NCBI GenBank assembly: GCA_018646675.1
Contig: JABGUH010000002.1
Location: 1-47,680, forward strand
DNA: 47,680 nucleotides
Direction of reading: 5' to 3'
Source of the DNA: Bdellovibrionales bacterium
Lineage (GTDB): Bacteria > Bdellovibrionota > Bacteriovoracia > Bacteriovoracales > Bacteriovoracaceae
Below are positions 1-9,498 of this stretch, piece after piece. Under the pieces are notes generated by a model. That model was not told where the DNA came from and did no database searches. It saw nothing but the letters and a program-made list of their open reading frames with translations. The number at the start of each line of letters is the position of its first letter. Within the stretch, counting starts at the first letter, position 1. Both the position numbers and the translations under genes were made by a program.

Positions 1-159
1 ATGTGCGAAAATGTCAGTGAAAACTAGTTTGATGCGGATTTGGGATGTAAAGTATGTCTCCGGTACGTGCCCTCCCGTAATCCCTCGGGCTGTCGGGAAT
101 GTGCGAAAATGTCAGTGAAAACTAGTTTGATGCGGATTTGGGTTTGATGCGGATTTGGG
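1..159. repeat. Short direct repeats, possible IS end or intergenic repeat
   Basis: An identical 44-bp unit occurs at 1-44 and 99-142. Its last 17 bases (TTTGATGCGGATTTGGG, at 28-44 and 126-142) are repeated once more, directly abutting, at 143-159. The spacer 45-98 is unique and GC-richer, with short CCCG/CGGG complementary stretches. No ORF is present. Multiple short repeats are common near the ends of IS21-type elements, so this may be the edge of such an element whose body lies outside the window, but no transposase is visible here. Confidence 0.6.
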
Positions 160-177
160 GTATTAATACTAAAAAAA

Positions 178-254
178 TGGGGTGGCCGATGGGGCTTGAA
201 CCCACGACAACCTGAACCACAATCAGGTGCTCTACCAACTGAACTACGGCCACC
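178..254 (-). tRNA. tRNA-His (anticodon GTG)
   Basis: Read on the minus strand this folds as a full cloverleaf. The acceptor stem GGTGGCCG/CGGCCACC is extended by the extra 5' G(-1) paired with C73, the identity feature of tRNA-His. The anticodon loop TTGTGGT sits between CCTGA and TCAGG, and the T loop is TTCAAGC. The 3' CCA is encoded (178-180) and is followed directly by seven Ts on the minus strand. The anticodon GTG reads histidine codons. A consensus promoter lies about 30 bases upstream. Confidence 0.96.
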
Positions 255-286
255 ACAAAAGAGTCAGATGATTCTAACAGCGTGAC

Positions 287-315
287 ACTATATGGTCACA
301 ATTAGCTGAAGTCAA
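287..315 (-). promoter_or_regulatory. Sigma70-type promoter of tRNA-His
   Basis: On the minus strand there is a -35 TTGACT (310-315) and a -10 TATAGT (287-292) with exactly 17 bases between them. Transcription would start about 25 bases before the tRNA 5' end. The -10 lies within an inverted repeat with GTGAC/GTCAC arms (about 282-299). Confidence 0.7.
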
Positions 316-442
316 TTAGAACCCAATTGGCACATATCTTGGGAATAATGGGTGTAAATTGAGGGGAGAAGCCAATTTGAAGCCTTTTTGGCAAGAAAAT
401 CTCTCTTAAAATGATAAAGTGCAAAATAATGGCTTGGACTTT

Positions 443-472
443 TTGACATGATGAGTTCTTTTTTAATAGAAT
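443..472 (+). promoter_or_regulatory. Probable promoter of the outer-membrane protein gene at 536
   Basis: A perfect -35 TTGACA (443-448) is followed after 18 bases by TAGAAT (467-472). The predicted transcript would have a leader of about 55 bases before the ATG at 536. Confidence 0.5.
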
Positions 473-535
473 TTACCTATATTAAGTAGTTAGTGGTTTA
501 GAAAGAACATTTTAACTCTATATGTGTGGTGAGCC

Positions 536-1153
536 ATGATTAGATTCGCAATATTAGTTTTAACGCTTTTTCTGTTTTTATTCAGCTTTGCAGCATGGGG
601 CTACGGAGTAGGTTACTCTTCCTTCCCCTTAATGCAGGATCGTAAACTGATCTCCGCAGAGGCAACGGGTATTATCTCCAACGGCAGTGGGTTGGGAATG
701 CAGGTTCGTTATACTCATAAGCTGAATAAGCATACGATAGTTGATGCAGGGGTTGGAGTTAGCGGGGGAGATCGTTCAGGTCGTCTCTTTTTAGGCGCTG
801 ACTATGAGATATTTCCTGACTACAACCAGCAGCCACGATTCTCAGTAAAAGCTAGTGTTGAAAATGCTTTAGAGTTTGAAGCGCGACACAACATTATCTC
901 TGTTGCTCCCACCCTCTCCAAGGGCTTTAATTTTTGGGGACATGAGGGTTTTCCTTTCGTCTCCATACCGATGGGGGTAAGCCTTAGAGGAGAAGATAGC
1001 ACCTATCACACTGTAGTTAATCTAGCGATGGGGATCACCGGTCACTTGCCAATTAAGGGCTACTCCCATCTAACGGCCAATGCAGAGGCCACTATTAGTC
1101 TACGAAACAATTACTCTGCCATATTCTTTGGGGTCTCGTACCCTTTAGAGTAA
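536..1153 (+). CDS. Predicted outer-membrane beta-barrel protein, unknown function
   Basis: This 205-residue protein begins with a signal peptide: one Arg, a long hydrophobic run, and a likely cut near the Ala-Trp-Gly at about 20-22. The mature part is rich in alternating polar/hydrophobic stretches, Gly, Tyr and Phe, and ends in an aromatic-rich strand (SAIFFGVSYPLE). These are the marks of a small outer-membrane barrel of 8 to 10 strands, or a structural paralog of one. I recognise no family. It stands alone behind its own promoter and is separated from the HAD gene by about 87 bases. It could instead be a soluble periplasmic beta protein. Confidence 0.65.
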   Translation: MIRFAILVLTLFLFLFSFAAWGYGVGYSSFPLMQDRKLISAEATGIISNGSGLGMQVRYTHKLNKHTIVDAGVGVSGGDRSGRLFLGADYEIFPDYNQQPRFSVKASVENALEFEARHNIISVAPTLSKGFNFWGHEGFPFVSIPMGVSLRGEDSTYHTVVNLAMGITGHLPIKGYSHLTANAEATISLRNNYSAIFFGVSYPLE

Positions 1154-1240
1154 GGTGGTTTAGAGACGGAAGTTCAACTTATGGATGAGTTAATTTCCGT
1201 TCTTTAAATATTTAACCATTTTTTCTAACCGCACTTATCT

Positions 1241-2047
1241 ATGGCAAAACGCCCCCCACTGCTGAATACCGTATCAAAAGAGCAATTAAGCAAGATTCGT
1301 GCAGTCTGCTTCGACATTGATGATACGATCACTAACCAAGGAAAGTTGAGGGCAGAGGCGTTTGGCGCTTTATGGCGGCTGAAAGAGGCGGGATTCTGTC
1401 TGGTTCCAGTCACCGGACGTCCGGCCGGATGGTGTGATCATATCGCCCGTTTCTGGCCTGTGGATGCAGTAATTGGAGAGAACGGAGCATTTATCTTCTA
1501 TATGGGGGAAAGTCGTCTTAAACGTTTCGATCTATTGGAGGATTCAGAGCGAGCAGTCAACCAGCAGCAATTGGTAAAATTGCGAGAGTTGATCAGTCAG
1601 CAGTTTGATCAGGCATGCTGGGCCTCAGACCAGCAGTATCGAGAGTATGATTTGGCGGTTGATTACTGTGAAGATGTGACTCCCTGGAGCAGTCAAAAAC
1701 TACAACAGTTGATGGAGCTATGCCGCAAGGCAGGAGCTAACTTTAAGCTCTCCAGTATTCATCTCAATATCTGGTTTGGTGATTATACTAAGCGAAGTGC
1801 CATTGAGTCTTGGTTGCTGTCCGGCGCAGTAGGGGCCCCATTTTCCCCACCACCTTTGGCCGATTGGATCTACGTGGGAGACTCTCCCAATGATGCTCCC
1901 GCCTTTGAACTATTTAGGCAGAGTGTGGGAGTCGCCAATATCGCACCCTATCTTGATACTATTGATCACTGTCCAACCTGGCTCGCTTTAGGGGAGGGGG
2001 GAGAGGGATTTTTAGAGCTGGCAGACGCTCTGATTGGCGCTAAATAG
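1241..2047 (+). CDS. HAD-superfamily (IIB-type) phosphatase
   Basis: The 268-residue protein carries the HAD motifs in order: motif I FDIDDTI (about 24-30) with the nucleophile and acid/base Asp, motif II VTGRP (about 57-61), and motif IV GDSPND near 214-219 for Mg2+ binding. The spacing with a long insert cap between motifs II and III fits HAD-IIB (Cof, sucrose-phosphate and mannosyl-3-phosphoglycerate phosphatase-like) enzymes. The substrate cannot be told from sequence; sugar phosphates are typical. No clear Shine-Dalgarno precedes the ATG, so the start is less certain. It is followed by the nqr operon after 146 bases. Confidence 0.85.
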   Translation: MAKRPPLLNTVSKEQLSKIRAVCFDIDDTITNQGKLRAEAFGALWRLKEAGFCLVPVTGRPAGWCDHIARFWPVDAVIGENGAFIFYMGESRLKRFDLLEDSERAVNQQQLVKLRELISQQFDQACWASDQQYREYDLAVDYCEDVTPWSSQKLQQLMELCRKAGANFKLSSIHLNIWFGDYTKRSAIESWLLSGAVGAPFSPPPLADWIYVGDSPNDAPAFELFRQSVGVANIAPYLDTIDHCPTWLALGEGGEGFLELADALIGAK

Positions 2048-2167
2048 TTGCACCGATCTTGATCAAATGGTGACCTCTGATGATATTATTATATACCATT
2101 TTTAAACGTTTTTTGTTATCTATATAGCACTAATAACTTATGTAGAAATGTTTCCAATTCATAGGAA

Positions 2168-2186
2168 AACCTTTTAAGGTTGGAGG
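2168..2186 (+). promoter_or_regulatory. nqrA ribosome-binding site beside a small hairpin
   Basis: A hairpin with arms AACCTT/AAGGTT and a two-base loop (2168-2181) directly abuts the Shine-Dalgarno GGAGG (2182-2186), seven bases before the nqrA ATG. It may be chance, or may tune translation of the operon's first gene. Confidence 0.35.
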
Positions 2187-2193
2187 CTGTTAA

Positions 2194-3537
2194 ATGATCA
2201 AAATTAAAAGAGGGCTTGACCTCCCTATCAGTGGTGCTCCCAAGCAGGAGATTGAGAAGAAACTGGAGATCGCACATGTTGCGGTGGTGGGGCCCGACTA
2301 TGTTGGAATGAAGCCATCAATGAAGGTGAAAGTAGGCGATCAGGTAGAGATTGGTTCACATCTCTTCTCCTGTAAAAAGGTGGATGGAGTGCGATTTACC
2401 TCTCCTGCCGCTGGTAAGGTCATTGAGATAAACCGTGGCCATCGTCGAGCATTCCAGTCAGTAGTAATTGCAGTGGATCAGGAGAGTGAAACTCACCACA
2501 AATTCGCATCTCACCAAGGCAAAGAAGCCGCCGCTATGAGTCGTGAAGAGGTGGTGGCACTGATGGTGGAGTCAGGATTGTGGAGTACATTGCGGACTCG
2601 TCCCTACTCCAAGTCTCCAGCTCTGGATTCAATACCAAACTCTATCTTTATAACTGCCACCGACACCAATCCCTTGGCCCCCAATCCTCAGGTGGTGATT
2701 GAGCGTTTACCAGATGAGTTTAAAGCTGGTCTAGATGCGATTTCCAAGCTCACCAAGGGCAATACCTATCTCTGCTGCGGTGATTCTGTGCCGACAAAGC
2801 TGCCATCTCAGATTACCGTTAAGCAGTTTTCTGGGGCTCATCCTGCAGGAAACGTTGGAACTCATATTCACTTTGTTGATCCAGTCAATACCAATAAGAG
2901 TGTCTGGCATATCGGCTATCAGGATCTAATTGCTTTAGGCTACCTAGTTACAACAGGCAAGCTTTGGACCAGCCGAGTTATTGCTCTCGCTGGCCCACAA
3001 GTCAAAAATCCCCGTCTGCTTTTAACTCGCGTGGGAGCATCGACTGAAGAGCTAATTAAAGATGAGCTGGTAAGTCACGAAGGACGTATTATTTCCGGCT
3101 CCATTTTAAGCGGCCGCCGGGCGATTGGAGCTTTGGGATATTTAGGCCCTTTTCATCATCAACTAACAGTGGTGGAGGAGGGGGATCATCGTGAATTTAT
3201 GGGCTGGCTCTCGCCGGGGATAAATAAGTTCTCCGTTTGCCCAACCTTCCTATCCAAGTTAATACCTGGGAAACTGTTTGCCTTTAATACTTCCACTAAT
3301 GGCAGTGTGCGAGCAATTGTCCCCACCGGACGATTTGAACGAGTAATGCCACTAGATATTTTGCCAACCCCCCTATTGATGGCCCTGAGTAGTAATGATA
3401 CCGATCAGGCACAAGCATTAGGATGTCTTGAGTTGGATGAGGAGGATTTGGCCCTGTGTACCTTTGTCTGCTCAGGAAAAAATGACTACGGCCCCCTATT
3501 AAGGGAGAACTTAACAACTATTGAGAGGGAAGGTTAG
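2194..3537 (+). CDS. nqrA: Na+-translocating NADH:quinone reductase subunit A
   Basis: NqrA is the cytoplasmic-side, cofactor-free subunit of the Na+-NQR complex, which oxidises NADH, reduces ubiquinone and exports Na+. At 447 residues it has the normal family length. The N-terminus MIKIKRGLDLPISGAP is the usual opening of the family and leads into a biotinyl/lipoyl-like fold with VGPDYVGMKPSMKVKVGD. It is the first gene of nqrABCDEF-apbE, with GGAGG seven bases before the ATG; its TAG directly abuts the nqrB ATG. Identification rests on both sequence and the complete ordered operon. Confidence 0.97.
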   Translation: MIKIKRGLDLPISGAPKQEIEKKLEIAHVAVVGPDYVGMKPSMKVKVGDQVEIGSHLFSCKKVDGVRFTSPAAGKVIEINRGHRRAFQSVVIAVDQESETHHKFASHQGKEAAAMSREEVVALMVESGLWSTLRTRPYSKSPALDSIPNSIFITATDTNPLAPNPQVVIERLPDEFKAGLDAISKLTKGNTYLCCGDSVPTKLPSQITVKQFSGAHPAGNVGTHIHFVDPVNTNKSVWHIGYQDLIALGYLVTTGKLWTSRVIALAGPQVKNPRLLLTRVGASTEELIKDELVSHEGRIISGSILSGRRAIGALGYLGPFHHQLTVVEEGDHREFMGWLSPGINKFSVCPTFLSKLIPGKLFAFNTSTNGSVRAIVPTGRFERVMPLDILPTPLLMALSSNDTDQAQALGCLELDEEDLALCTFVCSGKNDYGPLLRENLTTIEREG

Positions 3538-4737
3538 ATGAGCATATTACGAAACTTTCTAGACCAAACGGAGAAGAGTTTTAAGCCGGGTGGTAAACTG
3601 GAGAAATTCTATCCACTGTTTGAGGCACTGGATACTTTTGCTTACACCCCAGGCAACGTCACGACCGGAACAACGGCAGTACGAGATGGGATGGATCTTA
3701 AACGCCTGATGAGTACCGTGGTGGTGGCGCTGTTACCGGCACTACTAATGGGAATGTACAATGTTGGTCTACAGGCAAATTTGGCGATGAGTGGAGCCGA
3801 TATCAGTGTAATCGAGGGGTGGCGTGGCCCTCTCTACCATGCCATGGGCTTTGGAGTTGATCCCAGTAGTATCTGTGGCAACGTGATGTTGGGCCTACTC
3901 TATTTTCTACCAATCTATATTGTGACCAATCTAGCAGGACTATTCTGGGAGGTTCTCTTCTCAGTTGTACGAAAGCACGAGGTTAATGAGGGCTTTTTGG
4001 TTACCGGAATTATCTTTCCGATGATCCTACCGGCGACAATTCCGTTATGGCAGGTCGCTGTTGGAATTAGCTTCGGGGTAGTCTTTGCCAAAGAGGTCTT
4101 CGGGGGAACCGGTCGAAATTTTCTAAATCCAGCACTAACCGCCAGAGCATTTCTCTTCTTTGCCTATCCAGCCGAGATCTCAGGAGATTTAGTCTGGGTG
4201 GCGATGGATGGCTTCACGGGAGCAACGGCCCTCTCACAAGCTGCCGCCGGAGGTGCTGCTGCGATCACAACTAGCTGGCAATCTGCATTTATAGGTCTAG
4301 GAGCGGGCTCCTTGGCAGAGGGTTCAACCCTCGCCTGTATTTTAGGGGGAGTAATTTTGCTGATCACCCGGGTTGGCTCTTGGCGAATTATGCTAAGTAT
4401 CTTGGTTGGAGCTTGTGCCATGGCACTGCTGTTTAACACGATCGGCAGTGCAACTAACCCAATGTTTGCACTAACTCCCGCTTGGCATATTGTATTGGGA
4501 GGATTTGCCTTCGGTGCAATTTTTATGGCATCTGACCCGGTAACTGCCGCCAATACTCTTAAAGGGCAGTACTTTTATGGGTTGTTGATTGGTATCATGG
4601 TGGTGCTAATTCGTGTAGTTAATCCAGCATTTCCCGAAGGGATGATGTTAGCGATTCTTTTGGGCAATATCTTTGCTCCACTTATCGACTACTTTGTTAT
4701 TCAGAGTAATATTAGACGTAGGGAGGCTCGAGCATGA
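3538..4737 (+). CDS. nqrB: Na+-NQR subunit B (covalent FMN)
   Basis: NqrB is the main membrane subunit of Na+-NQR, holding a covalent FMN, riboflavin and the Na+ path. The 399-residue protein has about ten hydrophobic helices. The flavinylation site is DGFTGATALS, with Thr230 the expected FMN phosphoester acceptor. The conserved GGTGRNFLNPAL stretch lies before it. The gene starts right after the nqrA stop and overlaps nqrC by four bases (ATGA), so translation is probably coupled. The apbE product three genes on is the expected enzyme for attaching FMN here. Confidence 0.97.
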   Translation: MSILRNFLDQTEKSFKPGGKLEKFYPLFEALDTFAYTPGNVTTGTTAVRDGMDLKRLMSTVVVALLPALLMGMYNVGLQANLAMSGADISVIEGWRGPLYHAMGFGVDPSSICGNVMLGLLYFLPIYIVTNLAGLFWEVLFSVVRKHEVNEGFLVTGIIFPMILPATIPLWQVAVGISFGVVFAKEVFGGTGRNFLNPALTARAFLFFAYPAEISGDLVWVAMDGFTGATALSQAAAGGAAAITTSWQSAFIGLGAGSLAEGSTLACILGGVILLITRVGSWRIMLSILVGACAMALLFNTIGSATNPMFALTPAWHIVLGGFAFGAIFMASDPVTAANTLKGQYFYGLLIGIMVVLIRVVNPAFPEGMMLAILLGNIFAPLIDYFVIQSNIRRREARA

Positions 4738-5528
4738 GTAAGCCAAAGGATAGTATTGCAAAAACGATAGGGGTGGCCGCTGCTTTATGTATTGTCTGCT
4801 CCATTATGGTCTCTATGGCAGCAGTAATGCTAAAGCCACTGCAGGTGGAGAATCAGAAGCTAGATATTAAGAAGAACCTTTTAGCAGCAGCGGGCTTGGT
4901 AAAAAGTGGTGCTACCAAAGTGGAGATAGAGCAAGCCTTCGCCAACGTTAAAACCATTCTAATTAATCTTGATCAGGGCCAGGAGGATCAGAGTGTCGAT
5001 CTGGCCACCTTCGATCAAGTTAAAGCGGCCAAAGATGCCACCTTGGGCAAGTTGATCGATGCTAAAACAGATGTCGCCAAGATAAAAAGGCGTGAGCGCC
5101 ACTCCAAGGTATATCTGGTGGGTAGTAATGGCCAGGTGGAGCTAATCGTTCTCCCTATTTATGGTAAGGGACTTTGGTCTACCATGTATGGTTTTATCGC
5201 CTTGGCCCCTGACACTAAAACAGTTCGTGGCTTCAGCTTTTATCAACATGGAGAGACTCCCGGATTGGGAGGTGAGATTGATAACAAGAAGTGGCAAGCA
5301 TCATGGATAGGTAAGATCGCTCTTGATGGTGGTAACTTTGGGCCGATTATTAGGGTATTAAAAGGAAAGGTAAACTCTGCCTCTCCCCAAGCTGCTTCCC
5401 AAGTGGATGGTCTCTCTGGTGCGACTCTCACCTCACGAGGAGTGGAGGGGATGGTTCGTTACTGGTTGGGGAAAGATGGCTTTGGCCCCTTTCTGGCCAA
5501 CTTTAGACAAGGAGGGATCACACTATGA
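4734..5528 (+). CDS. nqrC: Na+-NQR subunit C (covalent FMN)
   Basis: NqrC carries the second covalent FMN and passes electrons between NqrF and NqrB. The 264-residue protein has one N-terminal membrane helix (about 11-33) and a periplasmic FMN-binding domain. The flavinylation motif is [10 protein letters not shown], with Thr231 the predicted acceptor, in the D-x-x-S-G-A-T pattern recognised by ApbE. It overlaps nqrB at its start and nqrD at its end by four bases each, indicating tight translational coupling. Confidence 0.97.
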   Translation: MSKPKDSIAKTIGVAAALCIVCSIMVSMAAVMLKPLQVENQKLDIKKNLLAAAGLVKSGATKVEIEQAFANVKTILINLDQGQEDQSVDLATFDQVKAAKDATLGKLIDAKTDVAKIKRRERHSKVYLVGSNGQVELIVLPIYGKGLWSTMYGFIALAPDTKTVRGFSFYQHGETPGLGGEIDNKKWQASWIGKIALDGGNFGPIIRVLKGKVNSASPQAASQVDGLSGATLTSRGVEGMVRYWLGKDGFGPFLANFRQGGITL

Positions 5529-6142
5529 GTGTCAAGACTACCCTGTTCGATCCAATATTTAAAAATAACCCCATTGGTTTGCAGATTCTGGGGATCTGTT
5601 CAGCACTAGCTGTTACCACCAAGTTGGAAACAGTCTTGGCGATGTCAGGAGCGGTAATCTTTGTAACCGCTTTTTCCAATCTTTTTGTCAGTGTCATTCG
5701 GGCCCACATTCCATCTAGCATTCGAATTATTGTTCAGATGACAATTATTGCTTCGTTAGTGATTGTCGCCGATCAGGTGTTAAAAGCTTACTTCTTCTCT
5801 ATATCTAAGAGTATGTCGGTCTACGTTGGTTTGATTATCACCAACTGTATCGTAATGGGACGGGCCGAAGGTTTTGCTATGAAAAATCCCCCTTGGATCA
5901 GCTTTGTTGATGGTCTGGGCAATGGGGTTGGCTATGCTGTCGTCCTACTCTTTGTCGGGGTATTACGGGAGCTGTTTGGCAGTGGTTCACTGTTGGGTTA
6001 TACCATCTTTCCTCTCGTTGGAGATGGTGGATGGTATCAAGGTAACGGCTTGATGCTATTAGCACCAAGCGCTTTCTTCTTAATCGCTATCTTCATCTGG
6101 ATTGTTAGAACGTATTATCCAGAACAGATAGAAGAGGAGTAG
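5525..6142 (+). CDS. nqrD: Na+-NQR subunit D
   Basis: NqrD is one of two homologous six-helix membrane subunits packed in inverted topology. The 205-residue product has the expected six hydrophobic segments. Cys25 (GICSALAVT) and Cys108 ([12 protein letters not shown]) are the conserved pair that, with two from NqrE, binds an intramembrane iron-sulfur centre in characterised complexes. The motif [12 protein letters not shown] is typical of NqrD/RnfE. Context inside a full nqr operon separates it from Rnf. Confidence 0.96.
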   Translation: MSVKTTLFDPIFKNNPIGLQILGICSALAVTTKLETVLAMSGAVIFVTAFSNLFVSVIRAHIPSSIRIIVQMTIIASLVIVADQVLKAYFFSISKSMSVYVGLIITNCIVMGRAEGFAMKNPPWISFVDGLGNGVGYAVVLLFVGVLRELFGSGSLLGYTIFPLVGDGGWYQGNGLMLLAPSAFFLIAIFIWIVRTYYPEQIEEE

Positions 6143-6149
6143 ATGTAAG

Positions 6150-6761
6150 ATGTTTGAGCACTATCTAACTATTATTATCAAGGCGATATTTATTGAGAAT
6201 CTGGCCTTAGGATTCTTCTTGGGAATGTGTACTTTCCTAGCGGTCTCTAAAAAGGTTTCAACTTCACTGGGGCTAGGAGTTGCAGTAATTGTCGTTCAGA
6301 CTATCACCGTTCCGGTCAATAATTTGATCTATCACTTTCTATTGCAAGATGGGGCGCTGGCATGGGCCGGGCTGCCGGGAGTTGATCTCTCATTTCTTGG
6401 GCTGATCAGTTATATCGGTGTTATTGCTGCCATGGTGCAGATCCTAGAGATGGCATTGGATAAGTACTTTCCTCCGCTCTATAACGCTCTTGGGATTTTT
6501 CTTCCACTCATCACTGTAAACTGTGCCATTTTGGGAGGATCTCTCTTTATGGTGGAGCGTGACTACACCTTTGGTGAGAGTGTCGCCTATGGCGTTGGAT
6601 CAGGCATTGGCTGGGCGCTGGCGATTGTCGCTTTGGCCGGAATTAGAGAGAAGATGAAGTATAGCAACGTTCCTGCAGGACTACGTGGACTGGGAATTAC
6701 ATTTATTACAGTCGGTCTGATGGCGTTTGGCTTTTTAGCATTTTCCGGAATTCAACTTTAG
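6150..6761 (+). CDS. nqrE: Na+-NQR subunit E
   Basis: NqrE is the partner of NqrD in the membrane core. The 203-residue protein opens [17 protein letters not shown], typical of NqrE/RnfA, and has six hydrophobic helices. Cys27 ([10 protein letters not shown]) and Cys125 (TVNCAILGG) are the conserved iron-sulfur ligands. It begins seven bases after the nqrD stop and is followed by nqrF after 28 bases. Confidence 0.96.
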   Translation: MFEHYLTIIIKAIFIENLALGFFLGMCTFLAVSKKVSTSLGLGVAVIVVQTITVPVNNLIYHFLLQDGALAWAGLPGVDLSFLGLISYIGVIAAMVQILEMALDKYFPPLYNALGIFLPLITVNCAILGGSLFMVERDYTFGESVAYGVGSGIGWALAIVALAGIREKMKYSNVPAGLRGLGITFITVGLMAFGFLAFSGIQL

Positions 6762-6789
6762 AACTAATCGTTAACGGGGTAAGAAGATC

Positions 6790-8010
6790 ATGCAAATAGT
6801 TACTCTCGGTGTTTTAATGTTCACTCTGATTGTCCTGCTCCTGGTGGTGATAATTTTACTGGCAAAGAGCAAGCTAGTTAACAGTGGTGATGTAACAATC
6901 AATTTAAATGGCAAGAAGAGCTTGGTGGTAGCGGCCGGGGATAAGCTGCTCAATATTTTGGCCGGTCAAGAGATCTACGTTCCATCTGCTTGTGGTGGCG
7001 GTGGAACCTGCGGCCAGTGTAAGGTCAATGTCCATAGCGGTGGTGGTGACTTGCTGCCAACTGAGACCGGCCAGATAACCAAACGGGAGGCACGTGAAGG
7101 TGGACGTCTCTCTTGCCAGGTTTCAGTTAAGCAGAATATGGATGTTGAGGTTGAGGAGGAGATCTTCGGTGTTAAGAAGTGGACCTGTACCGTCCGCTCT
7201 AATGAGAACGTTGCTACCTTTATCAAAAACCTAGTTTTAGAGTTACCCGATGGTGAGTCAGTCCCATTTCGTGCTGGTGGATATATTCAGATTGAGCGCC
7301 CAGGGGGACTCTCTATTGACTATCATGATTTTGATATTGAAGAGGAGTATCGGGGAGCTTGGAACCACTTTAAGGTTTGGGACAATATCTCCACTGTTCC
7401 GGAAGAGACTATTCGCGCCTACTCCATGGCCAACTACCCTGAGGAGGAGGGGCTGATCATGCTCAATGTGCGGATCGCTTCCCCCCCTCCTGGAACTAAC
7501 CACCCTCCAGGTAAAATGTCCTCTTATATTTTTAACTTGAAGCCAGGAGATGAGGTGGTAATTTCTGGCCCATTTGGTGAGTTCTTTGCTCGTGAAACTG
7601 ATAAAGAGATGATCTTTATTGGTGGTGGCGCTGGGATGGCACCAATGCGTTCACACATCTTTGATCAGCTAAAGCGTATCAATAGTGATCGTAAAATCAC
7701 CTTTTGGTATGGTGCTCGTAGCAAGCAGGAGATGTTCTTTATTGAGGATTTTGATAATTTACAGAAAGAGAATGAGAACTTTAGGTGGCACTGCGCTCTC
7801 TCAGAGCCACAACCCGAGGATAACTGGGAAGGTTATACTGGCTTTATCCATAACGTAGTTCTGGAGCAGCAACTAAAAGATCATCCCGCACCGGAGGATT
7901 GTGAATACTATATGTGTGGGCCACCAATGATGAATCAGTGTGTGATCGATATGTTACTGGATTTGGGAGTTGAGCGTGAAGATATTATGCTCGACGACTT
8001 TGGTGGATAG
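6790..8010 (+). CDS. nqrF: Na+-NQR subunit F (NADH-oxidising; FAD, [2Fe-2S])
   Basis: NqrF takes electrons from NADH and passes them through FAD and a [2Fe-2S] cluster. The 406-residue protein has an N-terminal membrane helix (about 4-24) and a ferredoxin domain with Cys68, Cys74, Cys77 ([12 protein letters not shown]) and Cys109. It then has an FAD domain with RAYSMANYP, and an NADH domain with [12 protein letters not shown] and YMCGPPMM. Length and order are normal. RBS GGGGTAAGAAG lies upstream. The coding region ends just before the apbE start and supplies that gene's Shine-Dalgarno. Confidence 0.97.
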   Translation: MQIVTLGVLMFTLIVLLLVVIILLAKSKLVNSGDVTINLNGKKSLVVAAGDKLLNILAGQEIYVPSACGGGGTCGQCKVNVHSGGGDLLPTETGQITKREAREGGRLSCQVSVKQNMDVEVEEEIFGVKKWTCTVRSNENVATFIKNLVLELPDGESVPFRAGGYIQIERPGGLSIDYHDFDIEEEYRGAWNHFKVWDNISTVPEETIRAYSMANYPEEEGLIMLNVRIASPPPGTNHPPGKMSSYIFNLKPGDEVVISGPFGEFFARETDKEMIFIGGGAGMAPMRSHIFDQLKRINSDRKITFWYGARSKQEMFFIEDFDNLQKENENFRWHCALSEPQPEDNWEGYTGFIHNVVLEQQLKDHPAPEDCEYYMCGPPMMNQCVIDMLLDLGVEREDIMLDDFGG

Positions 8011-8017
8011 GAGCAAT

Positions 8018-9013
8018 TTGGCCAAGCTATACCTACTATTAACTCTTCTGTTACTGTTAGGCTGTCAGCAGGAGAAGATTGTCTCGATCTCTGGCAAGAC
8101 GATGGGGACTACCTATAGTGTAAAGTTTTGGGCAACAGGCTCCTCCCCTGAGATCAAAGTTGCCAAGCAGCAGATTGATCAACTGCTAGTCTCACTCAAC
8201 AATGAGATGTCTACCTATATCCCCACCTCTACTCTTTCAAAGGTTAACTCCAATCGTTCTACTGACTGGATCACTATTCCGGCCCGCCTCTACTACCTAC
8301 TAGGGGAGGCACAACAAATTGCTAAACTTACAGATGGAAGTTTTGACGTAACGGTTGGACCTCTGGTTAACCTTTGGGGCTTTGGCCCAGATGGTAAGCG
8401 TCAGGTACCCAATAAAGTTCAGATCCAAGTGGCCAAAAGGCGTGTGGGATTTAGCAAGCTGAGTTTGCGACATGATGATGAGCAAAACTTACATCAGATA
8501 AAAAAAGATCATCCTCGCCTTTACATTGATCTATCGGCGATGGCCAAAGGGTATGGGGTAGATCTGGTCTCTAATCTGATGAGTAAGCTGGGGGCGATTA
8601 ATCATATGGTGGAGATTGGTGGTGAGGTTCGAACCAGTGGAACCAAGAGAGGAGAGCCGTGGAAGGTGGCAATTGAGTCTCCCTCTCTTCAAGGCACCGG
8701 CCGCTACTCTAAAGTCTTAGCTTTAAGGGATCAAGCGGCGGCCACTTCAGGTAGCTATCGTAACTTTTTTATCGTAGGTGATAAGAGTTACTCTCATACA
8801 ATTAATCCGAAGAGCGGTAGACCGGTGGATCATGCCTTGATTAGTGCGACTGTGATTAGTAAGCGGTGTGCTTTGGCAGATGCCTACGCTACTGCCTTAA
8901 TGGTAATGGGATATAAGGAAGCCAAGAAATTTGTTCAACTGGCCGGGATAAAAGCGTACCTAATCTATCAGGATGGTGAAAAACAGATTGCTGGTTTTGT
9001 CAGAGAACTTTAG
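8018..9013 (+). CDS. apbE: FAD:protein FMN transferase, lipoprotein
   Basis: ApbE transfers FMN from FAD to Thr in the S-G-A-T motifs of NqrB and NqrC, in the periplasm. I place the start at TTG 8018, preceded by GGAG at 8010-8013, because it gives a clean lipoprotein signal MAKLYLLLTLLLLLGC. A longer open frame back to 7970 lies inside nqrF and spoils the signal. Family motifs are GKTMGTTYSV, DVTVGPLVNLWGFGP, IDLSAMAKGYGVD, HTINPKSGRPVDH and the metal-binding CALADAYATALMVMG. The protein has about 331 residues. Its stop overlaps the stop of the convergent gene. Confidence 0.93.
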   Translation: MAKLYLLLTLLLLLGCQQEKIVSISGKTMGTTYSVKFWATGSSPEIKVAKQQIDQLLVSLNNEMSTYIPTSTLSKVNSNRSTDWITIPARLYYLLGEAQQIAKLTDGSFDVTVGPLVNLWGFGPDGKRQVPNKVQIQVAKRRVGFSKLSLRHDDEQNLHQIKKDHPRLYIDLSAMAKGYGVDLVSNLMSKLGAINHMVEIGGEVRTSGTKRGEPWKVAIESPSLQGTGRYSKVLALRDQAAATSGSYRNFFIVGDKSYSHTINPKSGRPVDHALISATVISKRCALADAYATALMVMGYKEAKKFVQLAGIKAYLIYQDGEKQIAGFVREL

Positions 9014-9498
9014 TGAATAATTAAATTATCTTCAGGCATGAGATAGGCAGCATCCTCTACAATCATCTCTTCGGTCAGATCCTCAGCGGTGGCCAAATAC
9101 TCTTCCTTACTCTTAAGCATACTCTCCTGTCTCTCCTCAAATATTGCATGTGCAGCAAAAGCACCGATTGCTGCGGCCCCACTTACTAAGGGGAATGAGA
9201 GCGCTAGGGTTGTAGCGATAGAGCGTACGGCCATCACTCCGGCCACTGCAGGCATAGCGGTGGTGACAAACTCGTCTAAGTTAATACCCTGGATTCTACT
9301 CCCTTCCTGTTCAGAGTAGGATTTACTGAACTGCTCGATATTAGGTGGGGTTTCAGCTTCCACCATGATCAGCTCTTCATCTAGGCCTTCAATATAGTCG
9401 TTATGGTACCACCAGTTATTTCCGGGTGATTTTAGTTGTGGGTCTATGAGTGTATTGGAGTAAGTGGCATTTGTTTGAATAGCAGTAGTCATTGTCAT
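9010..9498 (-). CDS. Unknown small protein with a central hydrophobic hairpin
   Basis: I do not recognise this 162-residue protein. The ATG at 9498 has a good Shine-Dalgarno (GGAG with seven bases of spacer); a TTG one codon earlier is less likely. The N-terminal 75 residues are polar and acidic with WW and YIEGLDEE. Residues about 80-115 are Ala/Val/Gly-rich and hydrophobic, enough for one long or two short membrane helices, and the C-terminus is acidic and helical. There is no signal peptide. It ends convergently on apbE, the two stop codons overlapping by a few bases. Confidence 0.65.
   Translation of the reverse strand: MTMTTAIQTNATYSNTLIDPQLKSPGNNWWYHNDYIEGLDEELIMVEAETPPNIEQFSKSYSEQEGSRIQGINLDEFVTTAMPAVAGVMAVRSIATTLALSFPLVSGAAAIGAFAAHAIFEERQESMLKSKEEYLATAEDLTEEMIVEDAAYLMPEDNLIIH

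Noticed and set aside
282..299. CRP site in the tRNA-His promoter (GTGAC/GTCAC)
   Set aside because: The spacing between half-sites is eight bases, not the six of TGTGA-N6-TCACA, and the repeat overlaps the -10.
2055..2070. FNR/CRP site before nqrA (TTGATCAA)
   Set aside because: The half-sites abut without the four-base spacer required by FNR, and no CRP half-site spacing fits.
4164..4553. 129-codon minus-strand ORF inside nqrB
   Set aside because: It is a shadow of the nqrB frame with no ribosome site and low-complexity Ala/Pro composition.
5525..6761. Rnf complex instead of Nqr
   Set aside because: NqrD/E resemble RnfE/A, but nqrA, nqrB with its FMN Thr, and nqrF with FAD/NADH domains settle it as Na+-NQR.
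7970..8017. Longer ApbE start inside nqrF
   Set aside because: It adds 16 residues before the lipoprotein signal, while TTG 8018 has its own Shine-Dalgarno and gives a normal signal.
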